A stretch of DNA of 64,000 bases from NCBI RefSeq assembly GCF_024166365.1, contig NC_064821.1, forward strand, positions 49,069,093 through 49,133,092, written 5' to 3'. The notes below the pieces were generated by a model. That model saw nothing but the letters and a program-made list of their open reading frames with translations, made no database searches and was not told the DNA's origin. Position numbers and translations under genes: made by a program. Shown here in pieces: positions 48,801-63,800 of the stretch; within the stretch, counting starts at the first letter, position 1; each line of letters opens with the position of its first letter. This DNA comes from Elephas maximus indicus (Eukaryota; Chordata; Mammalia; Proboscidea; Elephantidae).

Positions 48801-51800
48801 TTGGCATGACGACTTGCTCACCACCTCCCCCTTTAGAATGGAGTTTCCACTAGAGTGGAGACCTGGGCACATAGTTAACCAAACTAGCCAGTTAGAGTGA
48901 AGTTGATTGAGACTCATAACTGCTCCATAGGGTTTTCAAGGCTGTGACCTTTTGGAAGCAGATCTCCAGGTCTGACTTCTGAGGCACCTTTGGGTAGATT
49001 TGAACTGCTAACTTTTCAGCTAGTAGTTGAACGCTTAGCCATTTGCACAACCCATGGACTCCTGGCACGTAGTTGAGGCTCATGAAATGTTGAACGAATG
49101 CATGCAACGTGCAGGTAGACCCAGGTCTCAGCTCTGAGGAGAGGTTGGGGAGAGATGCTTGTTTGGGGTCCCTGAAGACCAGATGGGGGAATGTGCTTCA
49201 AGCTGCAGCCTTTGGAGGCTTTGCCTGTGGAGCTGGTGGGAACAACCCGGGCAGAGCTGAAGAGAGAATCGAGGTTTGAGCCCAGGGGAAGCACTGTGGA
49301 AAGGGCCGGAGGTGACCTGGGGGCTTAGTTGATTTAGGGGCCATGTATATTCCATCTCCAGGGAATTAGAGAAGTCATTCGGCTCCAATATGGCAGGGTT
49401 CCTGTCTGACGTTCCAGGCAGGAGCAGGGCACAGTCCTTGCCCTCCAGCGCTTATAGTGCTGGGAGAAATGGGTACAGGCAGGATTAAAGGAATAATCAC
49501 ACGAAGAATTAATGATGACTATTGGAAACCCGGAAACACTGTTGGCGTAGTGGTTAAAAGCTATGGCTACTAACCAAAAGGTCAGCAGTTCAAATCCACC
49601 AGGCACTCCTTGGAAACTCTATGGGGCAGTTCTACTCTGTCCTATAGGGTTGCTATGCATCGGAATTGACTCAACAGCAACAGGTTTGATTTTTTTTTTT
49701 TTTTTTTTGGTATCCTAAACCTAAAATGTACCTAAAGTGAATGGAAGAAATGAAGAATTAAAAAAGAGTTGAACAGAAGATTTCAAAGGATTGGCTTGAG
49801 AAGATAAAATGAATTATTGTAATGACATGCACAAAGACCTGGAGTTAGAAAATCAAAAGGGAAGAACATGCTTAGCATTTCTTAAGTTGAAAGAACTAAA
49901 GAAAAAATTTAAGCCTTAAGTTGCAATATTGAAGGATTCTATGGGCAAAATATTGAATGGCATACGAAGCATTAAAAATGGAAGGAATACACAGAGTCAC
50001 TGTACCAAAAGGAATTAGTTGATGAACAACCATTTCAGGAGATAGCATATGATCAAGAACCAATTGTACTGAAGGAAGAAGTCCAAGCTGCACTGAAGGC
50101 ATCGGCTAAAAACAAGGCTCCAGGAGCTGATGGAATACTAATGGAGATATTTCAACAAAAGAATGCAACACTGGAAGCACTCATTTGTCTATGCCGAGAA
50201 TTGTGGAAGACAGCTGCCTGGCCATCCAACTGGAAGAGATCCAGATCTGTGCCCATCCCAAAGAAAGGTGATCCAACAGAATGAGAAAATTATTGAGCAA
50301 TACCATTAATATCACACACAAGTAAAATTTTCTGAAGATCATTCAAAAGTGGTTGCAGCAGTACATTGACAGGGAACTGCCAGAAGTTTAAGCTGGATTC
50401 AGAAGAGGACATGGAATAAGGGATATCATTGCTGATGTCAAGTGGATCTTGGCTAAAAACAGAGAATACCAGAAAGATGTTTACCTGTGTTTAATTGACT
50501 ATGCAAAGGCATTGGATTGTGTGGATCATAACAAATTATAGATAACATTGCAAAGAATTGGAATTCCAGAACACTTAATTGTGCTCATGAGGAACCTGTA
50601 CGTAGAAGCAGTCGTTCGAACAGAACAAGGGTATATTGCGTGGTTTAAAATCAGGAAAAGTGTGCATCAGGGTTGTTTCCCTTCACCATATTCGTTCAAT
50701 CTGTATGCTGAGCAAATAATCTGAGAAGCTGGACTGTGTGAAGAAGAACAGGGCATCAGGATTGGAGGAAGACTCATTATTAACAACCTGCATTATGCAG
50801 ATGACACAACCTTGGTTGCTGAAAGTGAAGAGGACTTGAGGCACTTACTGATGAAGATCAAAGACTACAGCCTTCAGTATGGATTGCACCTCAACATAAA
50901 ACAAAAATCCTCACAACTGGACCAGTAAGCAGCATCATGATAAACAGAAAATATTGAAGTTGTCAAGGACTTTATTTTACTTGGATCCACAATCAACCCC
51001 TATGGAAGCAGCAGTCAAGAAATCAAATGACCTATTGCATTGGGCAAATCTGCTTCATAAGACCTCTTTAAGGTGTTAAAAAGCAAAGATGTATTGTGGG
51101 GAGAACAACTACAGTCACATAACAATATGTGTATAAGTTTTTGTATGAGAAACTGACTTGAATTATAAACTTTCACTTAAAGCACAATTAAAAAAAAAAA
51201 AAAGCAAAGATGTCACTTTGCCATGGGTCAATCACCTCATATACATGCAAAGCTGGACAGTGAATAAGAATGACCAAAGAAGAACTGATGCCTTTGAATC
51301 AGGGCATTGGCAAAGAATATTGACTATACCATGAACTGCCAGAAGAACAAACAACTCTGTCTTGGAAGAAATACAGTCAGAAGGCTCCTTAGAAGGGAGG
51401 ATGGTGAGACTTCATCTCACGTACTTTGGACATGTTATCAGGAGGGACCGGTCACTGAAGAAGGACACCATGCTTGGTAAAGTACATAGAGGGTTGATGA
51501 AAAAGAGATAGTCCCTGAACGAGATGGACTGACACAGTGGCTGCAACAATGGGCTCAAGCATAGCAACGACTGTGAGGATGGCGCAAGACCAGGTGGTGT
51601 TTTGTTCTATTGTATGTAGGGTCTCTATGAGTCAGAATCGACTTGATGATGCCTAACAACAACAACTATACCATTCTAAGCCTGGAGCCCTGGTGATTCA
51701 GCGGTTAAGTGCTCAGCTGCTAATTGAAAGGTCAGTGATTCGAACCTACCAGCTGCTCTATGGGGAAAAAAAGCCCTGGTGATCTGCTCCCATAAAGATT

Positions 51801-54800
51801 GCAGCCTTGGAAACACTATGCCAGTTCTACTCTGTCCTATAGGGTTGCTTTATGTGGAAACTGACTCAAAGACAAGATTTTTTGGTTTTGTCCTAAGCCT
51901 AAGAGAGAGAATTCTGCAAGACAGCAGGGGCCAGGAAGTGTCCAGAGCCACCCTGAAAATTGAAGCCTCTGGATGGGGTGGGAAGGAGGGGCAGGCTGTG
52001 CTGATAGGCGTGGGTGGGGGAGGTGGAGGCAGGGGGAATGTCAGGTGGAGGCTGCTGAGAGAAGTGGTCATGTGCTGTTTAGCACTTCATGTTGCAAAGG
52101 CCTGAGTGGCCTCCTCCTGAGCCAGGGTCTGGGAGCTGAACCAGGATGCTGGTGGCCCACAGACTGTGAGAACCCGGGATGCCCCTGGGGAAAGCACATC
52201 CCCAGTCTCATTCATGATGGAAGACCAGGGGAGAACAGGGTCTGATTTATACAAGTTTTCTTCCTTGGGTCCCTTTTGGGGAAGGTGTCTGTGCCACCCA
52301 CACTCAGAGTCTGCAAGATTTAAGACTAGGGTAGGGCTCTGGGTAAAGGTAGTCCCCCCTGCGCTCAGTCTGTCAGGGGGATGGGCATTTGCTAATGTTT
52401 TGCCTGCGCTGGCCCCACTGACCTGTCTTGACCCTAAGCAAAAGCAAGGGGGTCAGGCTGCATCCAGGGGCTGCAGAGAGGGGTGAGCCCGCTGCCCGGT
52501 TCCCGCCAGGCACCCCCACCCTGCGCTGCACGCCTGCAGCCCAGGCGCCCTCCACAGGGCCGCTGCACCCGAGCTCTGGGCGGCGATGCCCCGCTGGAGT
52601 CCCTGAGCAAGGGACAGAGACCTCCACGGCCCGGCCCAGAGGCCGCCCCTCTCCGCCCAGACGAGCGCGGGGCGGACAGATGATTGACCTCCTGGGGCTC
52701 AAGGTCGCCGCCTAGGCCGGGCTGCAGTTCCGACTTAAGGGTGCCCGGGCTTCCGCAGACCGTGGGCGACGGCGGTGGCGACGACAGGCATCGCGGTGGC
52801 GCTGCCTGCTTGGACCTGGCCTGAAGCTGGGACTCTGGGTCACAACAAAACCAAGGGGTAAAAGTGTAGCTGACTCTGCTCTTCCCCCACCCCAACCAAA
52901 TAAGGACCACATGGGGTCGCTATGAGTCGTAAATCGATTCCACTAGCAATTAATAACAACAATAATAAATACTTCATAGCTGCCGTGAACTTGCAGCTCG
53001 AGCATAGCCGGCTGGTTTCCCACTCGGTGAAAACCTTGGGCTTGGGAAAACCTCCGCAACTGACGCAGACGCCGTGTGGCCGGCACTGCCCTGGCTGCCT
53101 GGGAAAGAATGTGAATACCTGTATCATCTACCTAGCTATCCAAGATGTCCAGAAAAAAGTCCCCTTGAGCAGAAACAATGACCCTTCTACAACATGCTTT
53201 TGGGTTTACAGAGAGTCATTTTTGGTGTGACTCTGAGGTTTTTCTACTCCACTCAGTGCATCAAGCAGCCCCAATTGGTCAAGGGTAGGCGGCAATTGGA
53301 GCCCTGGTGGCACAGAGGTTAAGAGCTTGGCTGCTACCAAAAGGCCGGCAATTGGAATCCACCAGCTGCTCCTTGGAAAACTTTTGGGGGCAGTTCTACT
53401 CTGTTCTTTAGGGTCCTAAAAGTTGGAATCAACTCCATAGCAAACGAGTTTTGGTTTTTAGGGGGCAATTAACATTAATTGAGATCCTTTAAATAGTCCT
53501 TTTGACTCTGAAGGTGGAAAGAGTTTTCTGGTGGTTTTGGTGTTTCTTAAAACCAAGAGTTATTCAATTTTTGGAAAGTGAAGAAAGGTCTAAGATCTAT
53601 TTGTAGAGCCTCATTTTCTGTGTTTGATTTTTTCTTCTACTTGACTGAATTAAATACCTGCTACTCAGCTTGAACTGTGTGTGGGTATTAGTACGTTAAG
53701 ACATAAGGTAGTTGCCGTGGGGTCATGTCAGAGTACAACTGTGTTCTGTAGGGCTTTCAAAGCTGATTTTTTGGAAGCAGATCGCCAGGGCCTTCTTCTG
53801 CAGTGCCTTTGGGTAGACTGGAACCGCCAACATTTTTGCTAGTAGCCAAGCACGTTAATCATGTGCACCACCAGGAACTTTTAAATTAGGATCTACGTAG
53901 GGGCAATTCCACTCCTGGGTATATGTTCCAAAGACTTGAAAGCAGGGACTCGAACACATTCTTGTACACCAGTGTTTGTTGCAGCATTAGTCACAGTGCC
54001 AAAAGGTGGAAACAGCCCAAGCTCCATCAATGGATGAATGGATAAACACAATGTGGTCTAGTCATACAATGGAATATAATTCAGCCATAAAGAGAAATGA
54101 AGTCCTGATGTATGCTACAACCTGGATGAACCTTGAAAATGTGACCCCACTTGCATAAAACATCTAGTATAGGCAAATGCGTAGAGACTCAAGTTTATTA
54201 GTGGTTACCAGGTTACCAGGGGTGGGTGGGAGGGGGAAATGGGGAGTTGCTGCTTAAGGGGTACTGAGCTTCTGTTAAGGCTGTTGAAAACTTTGGAAAC
54301 AGTGGTGGTGACAGCATGACACGGTGAATGTAATTAACGTCACTGAATTATACACATAAAAATGGTTGAAATGGCAAATGTTTTGTTATATATGTTTACC
54401 ACAATACAAAAATGTTGAAAACTGGAAAAACAAACAAACAGAAAGATCTATGTAGGAGCTTCCTCACTGCTCACGGGCATCTTAGGCTCGGGAAGCCAGC
54501 GTGGCAGAAGGATCAAAATGTGGGGGCTACTCAGTGCTTTTTACAGAAATATACATTTAAACAAATTTAACTCTTTAATACTAGTGGATATTTCCAAATT
54601 AATGCATCTAAATTATATACATTAGCACAAATCCAAGTCACACCGCGCTGACTTGCCTGCCAAATTGCCAGAACTGCATTACCCAAGAACTCCAACCTGT
54701 AGCCTCACTTTACCTTCCCAGTTTGTTGTTAGTTGCCCTCGAGGCAGCTCCAAAATATGGCCACCTTACGCACAAGAGAACAAAAAGCTGTCTGGCCCTG

Positions 54801-57800
54801 TGCCATCTTTGTGATCATTGGTATGTTTGAGTCCATTGTTGCGGCAATTGTGTCAATCCATCTCATGGAGGATTTTCCTTGTTTTCAGTGACCCTCTAAC
54901 AAATAAACCCCCAAAAAACCAAACTAGTTGCTGTCGAGTCCATTCTGATTCCAACTCATGGCAACCCAATAGGACAGGATAGAACTAGCCCCATAGGGTT
55001 TCCAGGGAACAGCTGGTGGATTCAAACTACCAACCTTTAGGTTAGCAGCCGTAGCACTTAACCACTATGCTACCAGAGTTTCCATTTTAACAAATAGGAT
55101 GTCCTTTTCTAGCAATTGGTCTTTGTTGATGACCTGTCCTAAGTAAGTCTGACCATCCTCGCATCTAAGGAGCATTCTGGCTGTATTTCTTGCAAAACTG
55201 ATTTGTTCATGGTACATTCAATATCATTAATATTCTGTTGAAGGTAATTCAGATACAACGGTAGCTGTACATCGACAGGGAACTGCCAGAAGTTCCAGCT
55301 GGATTCAGAAGAGGCTGAGGAATGAGGGATATTGTTGCCCTTGCCACATGGATCTTGGCAGAGAACACCAGAAAGATGTTTTGTTGTTGTTTTCGTTACT
55401 TACTGTTTAGCTTCCACATGCATATGAGGCAACTGAAAATACCATGGCTTGGATCTGGTGTACCTTAGTTCTTAAGGTGATATCTTTGCTTTTTAACATT
55501 TAGAGAGGCCTTTTGCAACAAAAGAAAGATGTTTACTTGTGTTTTATGGGCTAGGCAAAGGCATTCGACTATGTGGATCATAACAAAATACAGATAATAT
55601 TGCAAAGAATAGGAATTCTAGAACTTAAGTGTGCTCATGTGGGAACTTCCTGGTTAAGAGGTGCATAGTTTTCCCCTGCCAAGTGGCTGTAGACATAAGA
55701 GTAGAAAGAATAACGGGGTGAGAGTAAGCACGTGGTTTCCTCAGGCTGATTTCATGGCCAAGTCTATGCTGAGCCGTCTTCACTGGCGAGGGCCTCCTAT
55801 GACCTTGAGTTAAGCCCCCAGCTGCTGAGCAGTTTGCTGAGCTGTTATCTTGTCTAGTGATTTGGTTTTCTTTTTTTCAGAAACACAGACAGCTTGTCAC
55901 CAACTTGCAGTTTCCAAATTCACTGTGGTCGGACTGAGAGACCGGAGTTCTCCATTTGAGTTTATAAATAGTAACTATTTGTTTAAGCACTGGGCTATCT
56001 GAAAGGTCGGCAGTTCAAGCCCATCAACAGCTCCCTGGGAGAAAAGATCTGGTGATCTGCTTCTGGAAAGATTACAGCCTAGACAGCCCCACGGGGCAAT
56101 TCTACTCTGTCTCATGGGGTCACTACGAATTGGAATCAATGCGGTGGCACCCAACAACAACAGCATTTCTGTTTTTATTTGGCCCCTTCATCCAAACCTG
56201 CCAAATACCAACTGCATTTGCTGAAGACTTTACAGAAGGGCTTGGAACAAGTGTCCCCAAGTGCCCCCTGGCACAACTGAGCATATACAGAAAGAGACCA
56301 AGTTAGCAGGTTCCGGTTTTCTGTTTCCGTGCTGAATAAACAGAAAGCAGCCTGAAGTTGCTTTTAAACTCATTTCATTGCACTTATATTTTCCCCACAA
56401 AATCAACTAGGAATGCACGCAGTTGGTATGTATTTTAAATATTATCCCATGCAACCTATCCATAATTACGCTGAATGTAAATGGATTTAAAGGCACCAAT
56501 AAAGAGACAGAGAGTGGCAGAATGGATAAAAAAGCACGATCCGTCTATATACTGCCTACAAGAGACACGCTTTAGACTTAGGGACACAAACAAACTAAAA
56601 CTCAAAGGAAGGAAAAAATATATCAAGCAAACAACAATCAAAAAAGAGCAGGAGTGGCCATATTAATTTCTGACAAAATAGATTTAAAGTTAAATTCACC
56701 ACAAGGGATAAGAAGGACACTATATAATGATTAAAGGGACAATATACCACTAGGATATAACCATATTAAGTATTTATGCACCCAGTGACAGTGCTTCAAG
56801 ATACATAAAAAAAAAAATCTCTACCAGCATTGAAAAGTGAGATAGGCAGCTCCACAATTATAGTAGGAGACTTCAACACACCACTCGGTGAAGGACAGAA
56901 CATCCACAAAGAAACTCAGTAAAGACACAGAAGATCTAAATGCCACAATCAACCAACTTGACCTCATAGACATATACAGAAACATTCCACCCAACAGCCA
57001 AGTATACTTTCTTTTCCAGTGCACATGGAACAGTCTCTAGAATAGACCACATATTAGGTCATAAAGCAAGCCTTAGCAGAATCTAAAACATCAATATATT
57101 ACAAAGCATTTTCTCTGACCGTAAGGCCATAAAAGTAGAAATCAATAACAGAAAAATCAGAAAAGAAATCAAATACTCGGAAACTGAACAAACTCAAAAC
57201 AACTGGGTTATAGAAGACATTAAGGATGGAATAAAGAAATTCATAGAATCCAATGAGAATGAAAACACTTCCTATCAGAACCTTTGGGACACAGCAAAAG
57301 CAGGGCTCAGAGGTCAATTTATATCAATAAATGCACACATCCAAAAAGAAGAAAGGGCCAAAATCAAGGAATTGTGGACAACTTGAACAAATAGAAAGGG
57401 AGCAATAAAAGAAACCCTCAGGCACCAGAAAAAAACAAATAATAAAAATTAGAGCAGAATTAAATGAAAAAGAAAAACAACTGAAAGAGTTAACAAGATC
57501 AAAAGCTGGTTCTTTGAAAAATTAACAAAATAGATAAACCACTGGCCAAACTGACAAAAGAAAATCAGGAGAGGAAGCAAATAATTGGAACAAGAAATGA
57601 GATGGGCGATATCACAACAGACTCAACTGAAATTAAAACAATCGTATCAGATTACTATGAAAAATTGTACTCTAAAAAATTTGAAAACCTAGAAGAAATG
57701 CATTAATTTCTAGAAGCACACTACCTACCTAAACTAACACAGAGGTAGAACAACTAAATAAACCTGTAAAGGAAGAGATTGAAAAAGTAATTTAAAAACT

Positions 57801-60800
57801 CCCAACAACAACAACAAAAAAAACCCTCGCCCGGATGGCTTCACTGGAGAGTTCTACGAAACTTTCAGAGAAGAGCTAACACCACTACTACTAAAGGTAT
57901 TTCAGAGCATAAAAAAGAATGGAATACTCCCAAACTCATTTTATGAACCCAGCATATGCCTGATACCAAAACCAGACAAAGACACCACAAAAAAATAAAA
58001 TTACAGACCTATATCCCTCAAGAACTTAGATGCAAAAATCCTCAACAAAATTCTAACCAACAGAATTCAACAACATATCAAAAAAATAATTCACCACGAC
58101 CAAGTGGGATTCATACCAGGTTTGCAGGGATGGTTCAACATTAGGAAAACAATTAATGTAATCCATCATATAAATAAAACAAAAGACAAGAACTACATGA
58201 TTTTATCAATTGATGCAGAAAAGGCATTTGACAAAGTCCAACACCCATTCATGATAAAAACTGTCAGCAAAATAGGAAAAGAAAGCCCCTCAACATAATA
58301 AAGGGCATTTATCCAAAGCCAATAGCCAAGATCATCCTAAATGGAAAGAGTCTGAAAGCATTCCCCTTGAGAATGAGAACCAGACAAGGATGCCCTTTAT
58401 CACCACTCTTATTCAACTTTGTGCTGGAGGTCCTAGCCAGAGCAATTAGGCTAGATAAAGAAATAAAGGGCATCCAGATTGGCAAGGAAGAAGTAAAAGT
58501 ATCTTTATTTGCAGATGACATGATCCTATACACAGAAAACCCCAAGGAATCCTCAAGAAAACTACTGAAACTAATAGAAGAGTTCAGCAGAGTATCAGGA
58601 TACAAAATAAACATACAAAAATCCGTTGGATCCCTCTACACCAACAGAAAGAATATCGAAGAGAAAATCACCAAATCAATATAATTTACAGTAGCTCCCA
58701 AGAAGATAAAATACTTAGGAATAAATCTTACCAGAGACGCAAAAGACCTATACAAAGAAAACTACAAGACACTACTGCAAGAAACCAAAAGAGACCTACA
58801 TAAGTGGAAAAACTTACCTTGCTCATGGATAGGAAGACTCAACATTGTAAAAATGTCTATTCTACCAAAAGCGATCTATAGGTACAATGCAATTCCAATC
58901 CAAATTCCACCAATATTTTTTAATGAGATGGAGAAACAAATCACCAACTTCATATGGAAGGGAAAGAGGCCCCAGATAAGTAAAGCATTATAGAAGAACA
59001 AAGTGAGAGGCCTCACACTACTTGATTTTAGAACCTATTATACAGCCACAGTAGTCAAAACAGCCTAGTACTGTTACAACAATAGATATATAGACCATTG
59101 GAACAGAATTGAGAATCCAGACACAAATCCATCCACATATGAGCGATTGATATTTGACAAAGCCCCAAAGTCAGTTAAATGGGGAAAAGACAGTCTCTTT
59201 AACAAATGGTGCTGGCATAACTGGATATCCATCTGCAAAAAATGAAACAAGACCCATACCTCACACCATGCAAAAACACCAACTCAAAATGGATCAAAGA
59301 CCTAAATATAAAATTTAAAACAATAAAGATCATGGAAGAAAAAACAGGGACAACACTAGGAGCCCTAGTACATGGCATAAATAGTATACAAAACATTACT
59401 AAAAATGCACCAACATCAGAAGAGAAACTAGATAACTGGGAGCTCCTAAAAATCAAACACCTGTGGTCATCCAAAGACTTCACCAAAAGAGTAAAAAAGA
59501 TTACCTACAGATCGGGAAAAATTTTTTAGCTATGACGTTGCCAATCAGAGTCTGATCTCAAAATCTACATGATACTGCAAAAACTCAACAGCAAAAAGAC
59601 AAATGACCCAATTAAAAAATGGGCAAAGGATATGAACAGGCACTTCACTAAAGAAGACATTCGGGTAGCTAACAGATACATGAGGAAATGCTCACGGTCA
59701 TTAGCCATTAGAGAAATGCAAATCAAAACTACAATGAGATTCCATCTCACCCTAACAAGGCTGGCATTAATCGAAAAAACACAAAATAATAAATGTTGGA
59801 GAAGTTGTAGAGAGACTGGAACACTTATACAGTGCTGAGAGTAATGTAAAATGGTACAACCACTTTGGAAATCTATTTGACGCTTCCTTAAGAAGCTACA
59901 AATAGAACTACCATGTTGTTGTTGTTATTGTTAGGTGCCATCGAGTTGGTTCCGACTCATAGCAGCCCTATGCACAACAGAACAAAACACTGCCTGGTCC
60001 TGAGCCACCCTTACAATCGTTGTTATGCTTGAGCTCATTGTTGCAGCCGCTGGGTCAATCCACCTCATTGAGAGCCTTCTTCTTTTCCGTTGACCCTGTA
60101 CTCTGCCAAGTATAATGTTCTTCTCCAGGGACTGATCCCTCCTGACAACATGTCCAAAGTATGTAAGACGCAGTCTCACCATTCTTGCCTCTAAGGAGCA
60201 TTCTGGCTGCACTTCTTTCAAGACAGATTTGTTTGTTCTTTTGGCAGTCCGTGGTACATTCGATATTCTTCACCAACACCACAATTCAAAGGCGTCAACT
60301 CTTCTTCGGTCTTCCTTATTCATTGCCCAGCTTTCACATGCATATGATGCATATGAAAATACCATGGCTTGGGTCAGGCACACCTTAGTCTTCAAGGTGA
60401 CATCTTTGCTTTTCAACACTTTAAAGAGGTCCTTTGCAGCAGATTTACCCAATGCAATGCATCTTTTGATTTCTTGACTGCTGCTTCCACGGCTGTTGAT
60501 TGTGGATCCAAGTAAAATGAAATCCTTGACAACTTCAATCTTTTCTCCGTTTATCATGATGTTGCTCATTGGTCCAGTTGTGAAAATTTTTGTTTTCTTT
60601 ATGTTGAGGTGCAATCCATACTGAGGGCTGTGGTCTTTGATCTTCATTAGTAAGTGCTTCAAGTCCTCTTCACTTTCAGCAAGCAAGGTTGTGTCATCTG
60701 CATAACGCAGGTTCTTAATGAGTCTTCCTCCAATCCTGATGCCCCTTTCTTCTTCCTGTAGTCCAGCTTTTCGGATTATTTGCTCATCATACAGACTGAA

Positions 60801-63800
60801 TAGGTACGGTGAAAGAATACAACACTAGTGCACACCTTTCCTGACTTTAAACCGATCAGCATCCCTTTGTTCTGTCCAAACAACTGCCTCTTGGTCTACG
60901 TAAAGGTTCCTCATGAGCACAATTAAGTGTTCTGGAATTCCCATTCTTCACAATGTTATCCATAATTTGTTATGACCCACACAGTCGAATGCCTTTGCAT
61001 AGTCAATAAAATACAGGTAAAATTCCTTCTGGCATTCTTTGCTTTCAGCCAGGATCCATCTAACATCAGCAATGATATCCCTGGTTCCATGTCCTCTTCC
61101 TAAACCAGCCTGAATTTCTGGCAGTTCCCTGTCGATATACTGCTGCAGCCATTTTTGAATGATCTTCAGCAAAATTTTGCTTGCATGTGATATTAATGAT
61201 ATTGTTCTATAATTTCCACGTTCAATTGGATCACCCTTCTTGGGACTAGGCATAAATATGGATCTCTTCCAGTCGGTTGGCCAGGAAGCTGTCATCCAGA
61301 TTTCTTGGCATAGATAGATGAGTGAGCACCTCCAGTGCTGCATCTGTTTGTTGAAACATCTCAATTGATATTCCATCAATTCCTGGAGTCTTGTTTTTCG
61401 CCAGTGCCTTCAGAGCAGCTTGGACTTCTTCCTTCAGTACCATCGGTTCCTGATCATATGCCATCTCTTGAAATGGTCGAACATCAACTAATTCTTTTTG
61501 GTATAATGACTCTGTGTATTCCTTCCATCATCTTTTGATGCTTCCTGCGTTGTTTAATATTTTCCCCAGAGAATCCTTCACTATTGCAACTTGAGGCTTG
61601 AATTTTTTCTTCAGTTCTTTCAGCTTGAGAAACGCCGAGCGTGTTTCTTCCCTTTTGATTTTCTAACTCCAGCTGTTTGCACATATCATTATAATACTTT
61701 ACTTTGTCTTCTCGAGCCGCCCTTTGAAATCTTCTCTTTGGTTCTTTTACTTCATCAATTCTCCCTTTTGCTTTAGCTGCTTGACGTTCAAGAGCAAGTT
61801 TCAGAATCTCCTCTGACATCCATCTTGGTCTTTTCTTTCTTTTCAATGACCTCTTGCTTTCTTCATATATGATGTCTTTGATGTCATTCCACAACTCATC
61901 TGGTCTTCAGTCACTAGTGTTCAATGCGTAAAATCTATTCTTCAGATGGTCTCTAAATTCAGGTGGGATATATTCAAGGTCATATTTTGGCTCTCGTGGA
62001 CTTGCTCTGATTTTCTTCAGCTTCAGCTTGAACTTGCATATAAGCAATTGATGGTCTGTTCCACAGTCGGCCCCTGGCCTTGTTCTGACGATGATATTGA
62101 ACTTTTCCATCATCTCTCTACAATTTGATCTAGTCATTTTGATCTCTGTGTGTTCCATCTGGCAAGGTCCGTGTGTATAGTCGCCCTTTATGTTGGTGAA
62201 AGAAGGTATTTGCAATGAAGAAGTTGTTGGTTTTGCAAAATTCTATCATTCGATCTCCAGCATTGTTTCTATCACCAAGGCCATATTTTCCAACTACTGA
62301 TCCTTCTTATTTGTTTCCAACTTTTGGATTCCAACCACCAGTAATTATCAATGCATCTTGATTACACATTCAATCAATTTCAGAGTGCAGCAGCTAATAA
62401 ACGTCTTCTATTTCTTCATCTTTGGCCCTAGTGGTTGGTGCGTAAATTTGAATAATAGTCGTATTAACTGCTCTTCCTTTTAGGCATATGGATATTATCC
62501 TATCACTGACAGCCTTGTACTTCAGGATAGATCTTGAAACTTTTTTTTGACGATGAATGCAACACCGTTCCTCTTCAAGGTTCGTTCTCAGCATAGTAGG
62601 CTATGTAATTGTCCGATTCAAAATGGCCAATACCAGTCCATTCAGCTCACTAATGCCTAGGATATCAATGTTTCTGTGTTCCGTTTCATTTTTGACGATT
62701 TCCAATTTTCCTAGATTCATACTTCATACATTCCAGGTTCTGATTATTAATGGATGTTTGCAGCTGTTTCTTCTCACTGAGTCATGCCAGATCAGCAAAT
62801 GAAGGTCCTGAAAGTTTTACTCCATCCACGTCATTAAGGTTGACTCTACTTTGAGGAGGCAGCTCTTCCCCAGTCATCTTTTGAGTGCCTTCCAACCTGG
62901 TGGGCTCATCTTCCAGCACTATATCAGACAGTGTTCCACTGCTATTCATAAGGTTTTCACTGGCTAATGCTTTTTAGAAGTAGACTGCCAGGTCCTTCTT
63001 CCTAGTCTGCCTTAGTCTGGAAGCTCAGCTGAAACCTGTCCTCCATGGGTGCCCCTGATGGTATCTGAATACCGGTGGCAGAGCTTCCAGCATCACAGCA
63101 ACACCCAGTTTGTCGTACTCTGGGGGCTTGCGTGTTGCTGTGGTGATGAAGAACTACCATATGAGCCAGCAAGCCCACTCCTTGGAATACATCCTAGAGA
63201 AATAAAAGCCATCACACGAACAGATATATATACACCCATGTTCATTGCAGCACTGTTTACAATAGCAAAAAGATGAAAGCAACCAAGGTGCCCATCAACA
63301 GATGAGTGGATAAATAAATTATGGTATATTCACACAATGGAATACTACACATTGATAAAGAACAATGATGAATCCATGAAACATTTCAGAACATGCAGGA
63401 ATCTGGAAGGCATTATGCTGAGTGAAATTAGTCATCTGCAAAAGGACAAATATTATACAAGACCACTATTATAAGAACTCAAGAAATAGTTTAAACAGAG
63501 AAGAAAATATTCTTTGATGGTTACAAGAGTGGGGAGGGAGGGAGGGAGAAGGGTTTTCACTAATTAGATAGTAGACAAGAACTATTTTAGGTGAAGGCAA
63601 AGACAACACACAATACAGGAGAGGTCAGCATAACTGGACTAAACCAAAAGCAAAGAAGTTTCCTGAATAAACCAAATGCTTCTAAGGCCAGTGTGGCAGG
63701 GACTGGGGTTCAGGGACCATGGTCTCAGGGGACATCTAAGTCATTTGGCATAATAAAATCTGTTAAGAAAACTTCTGCATCCCACTTTGGAGAGTGGCAT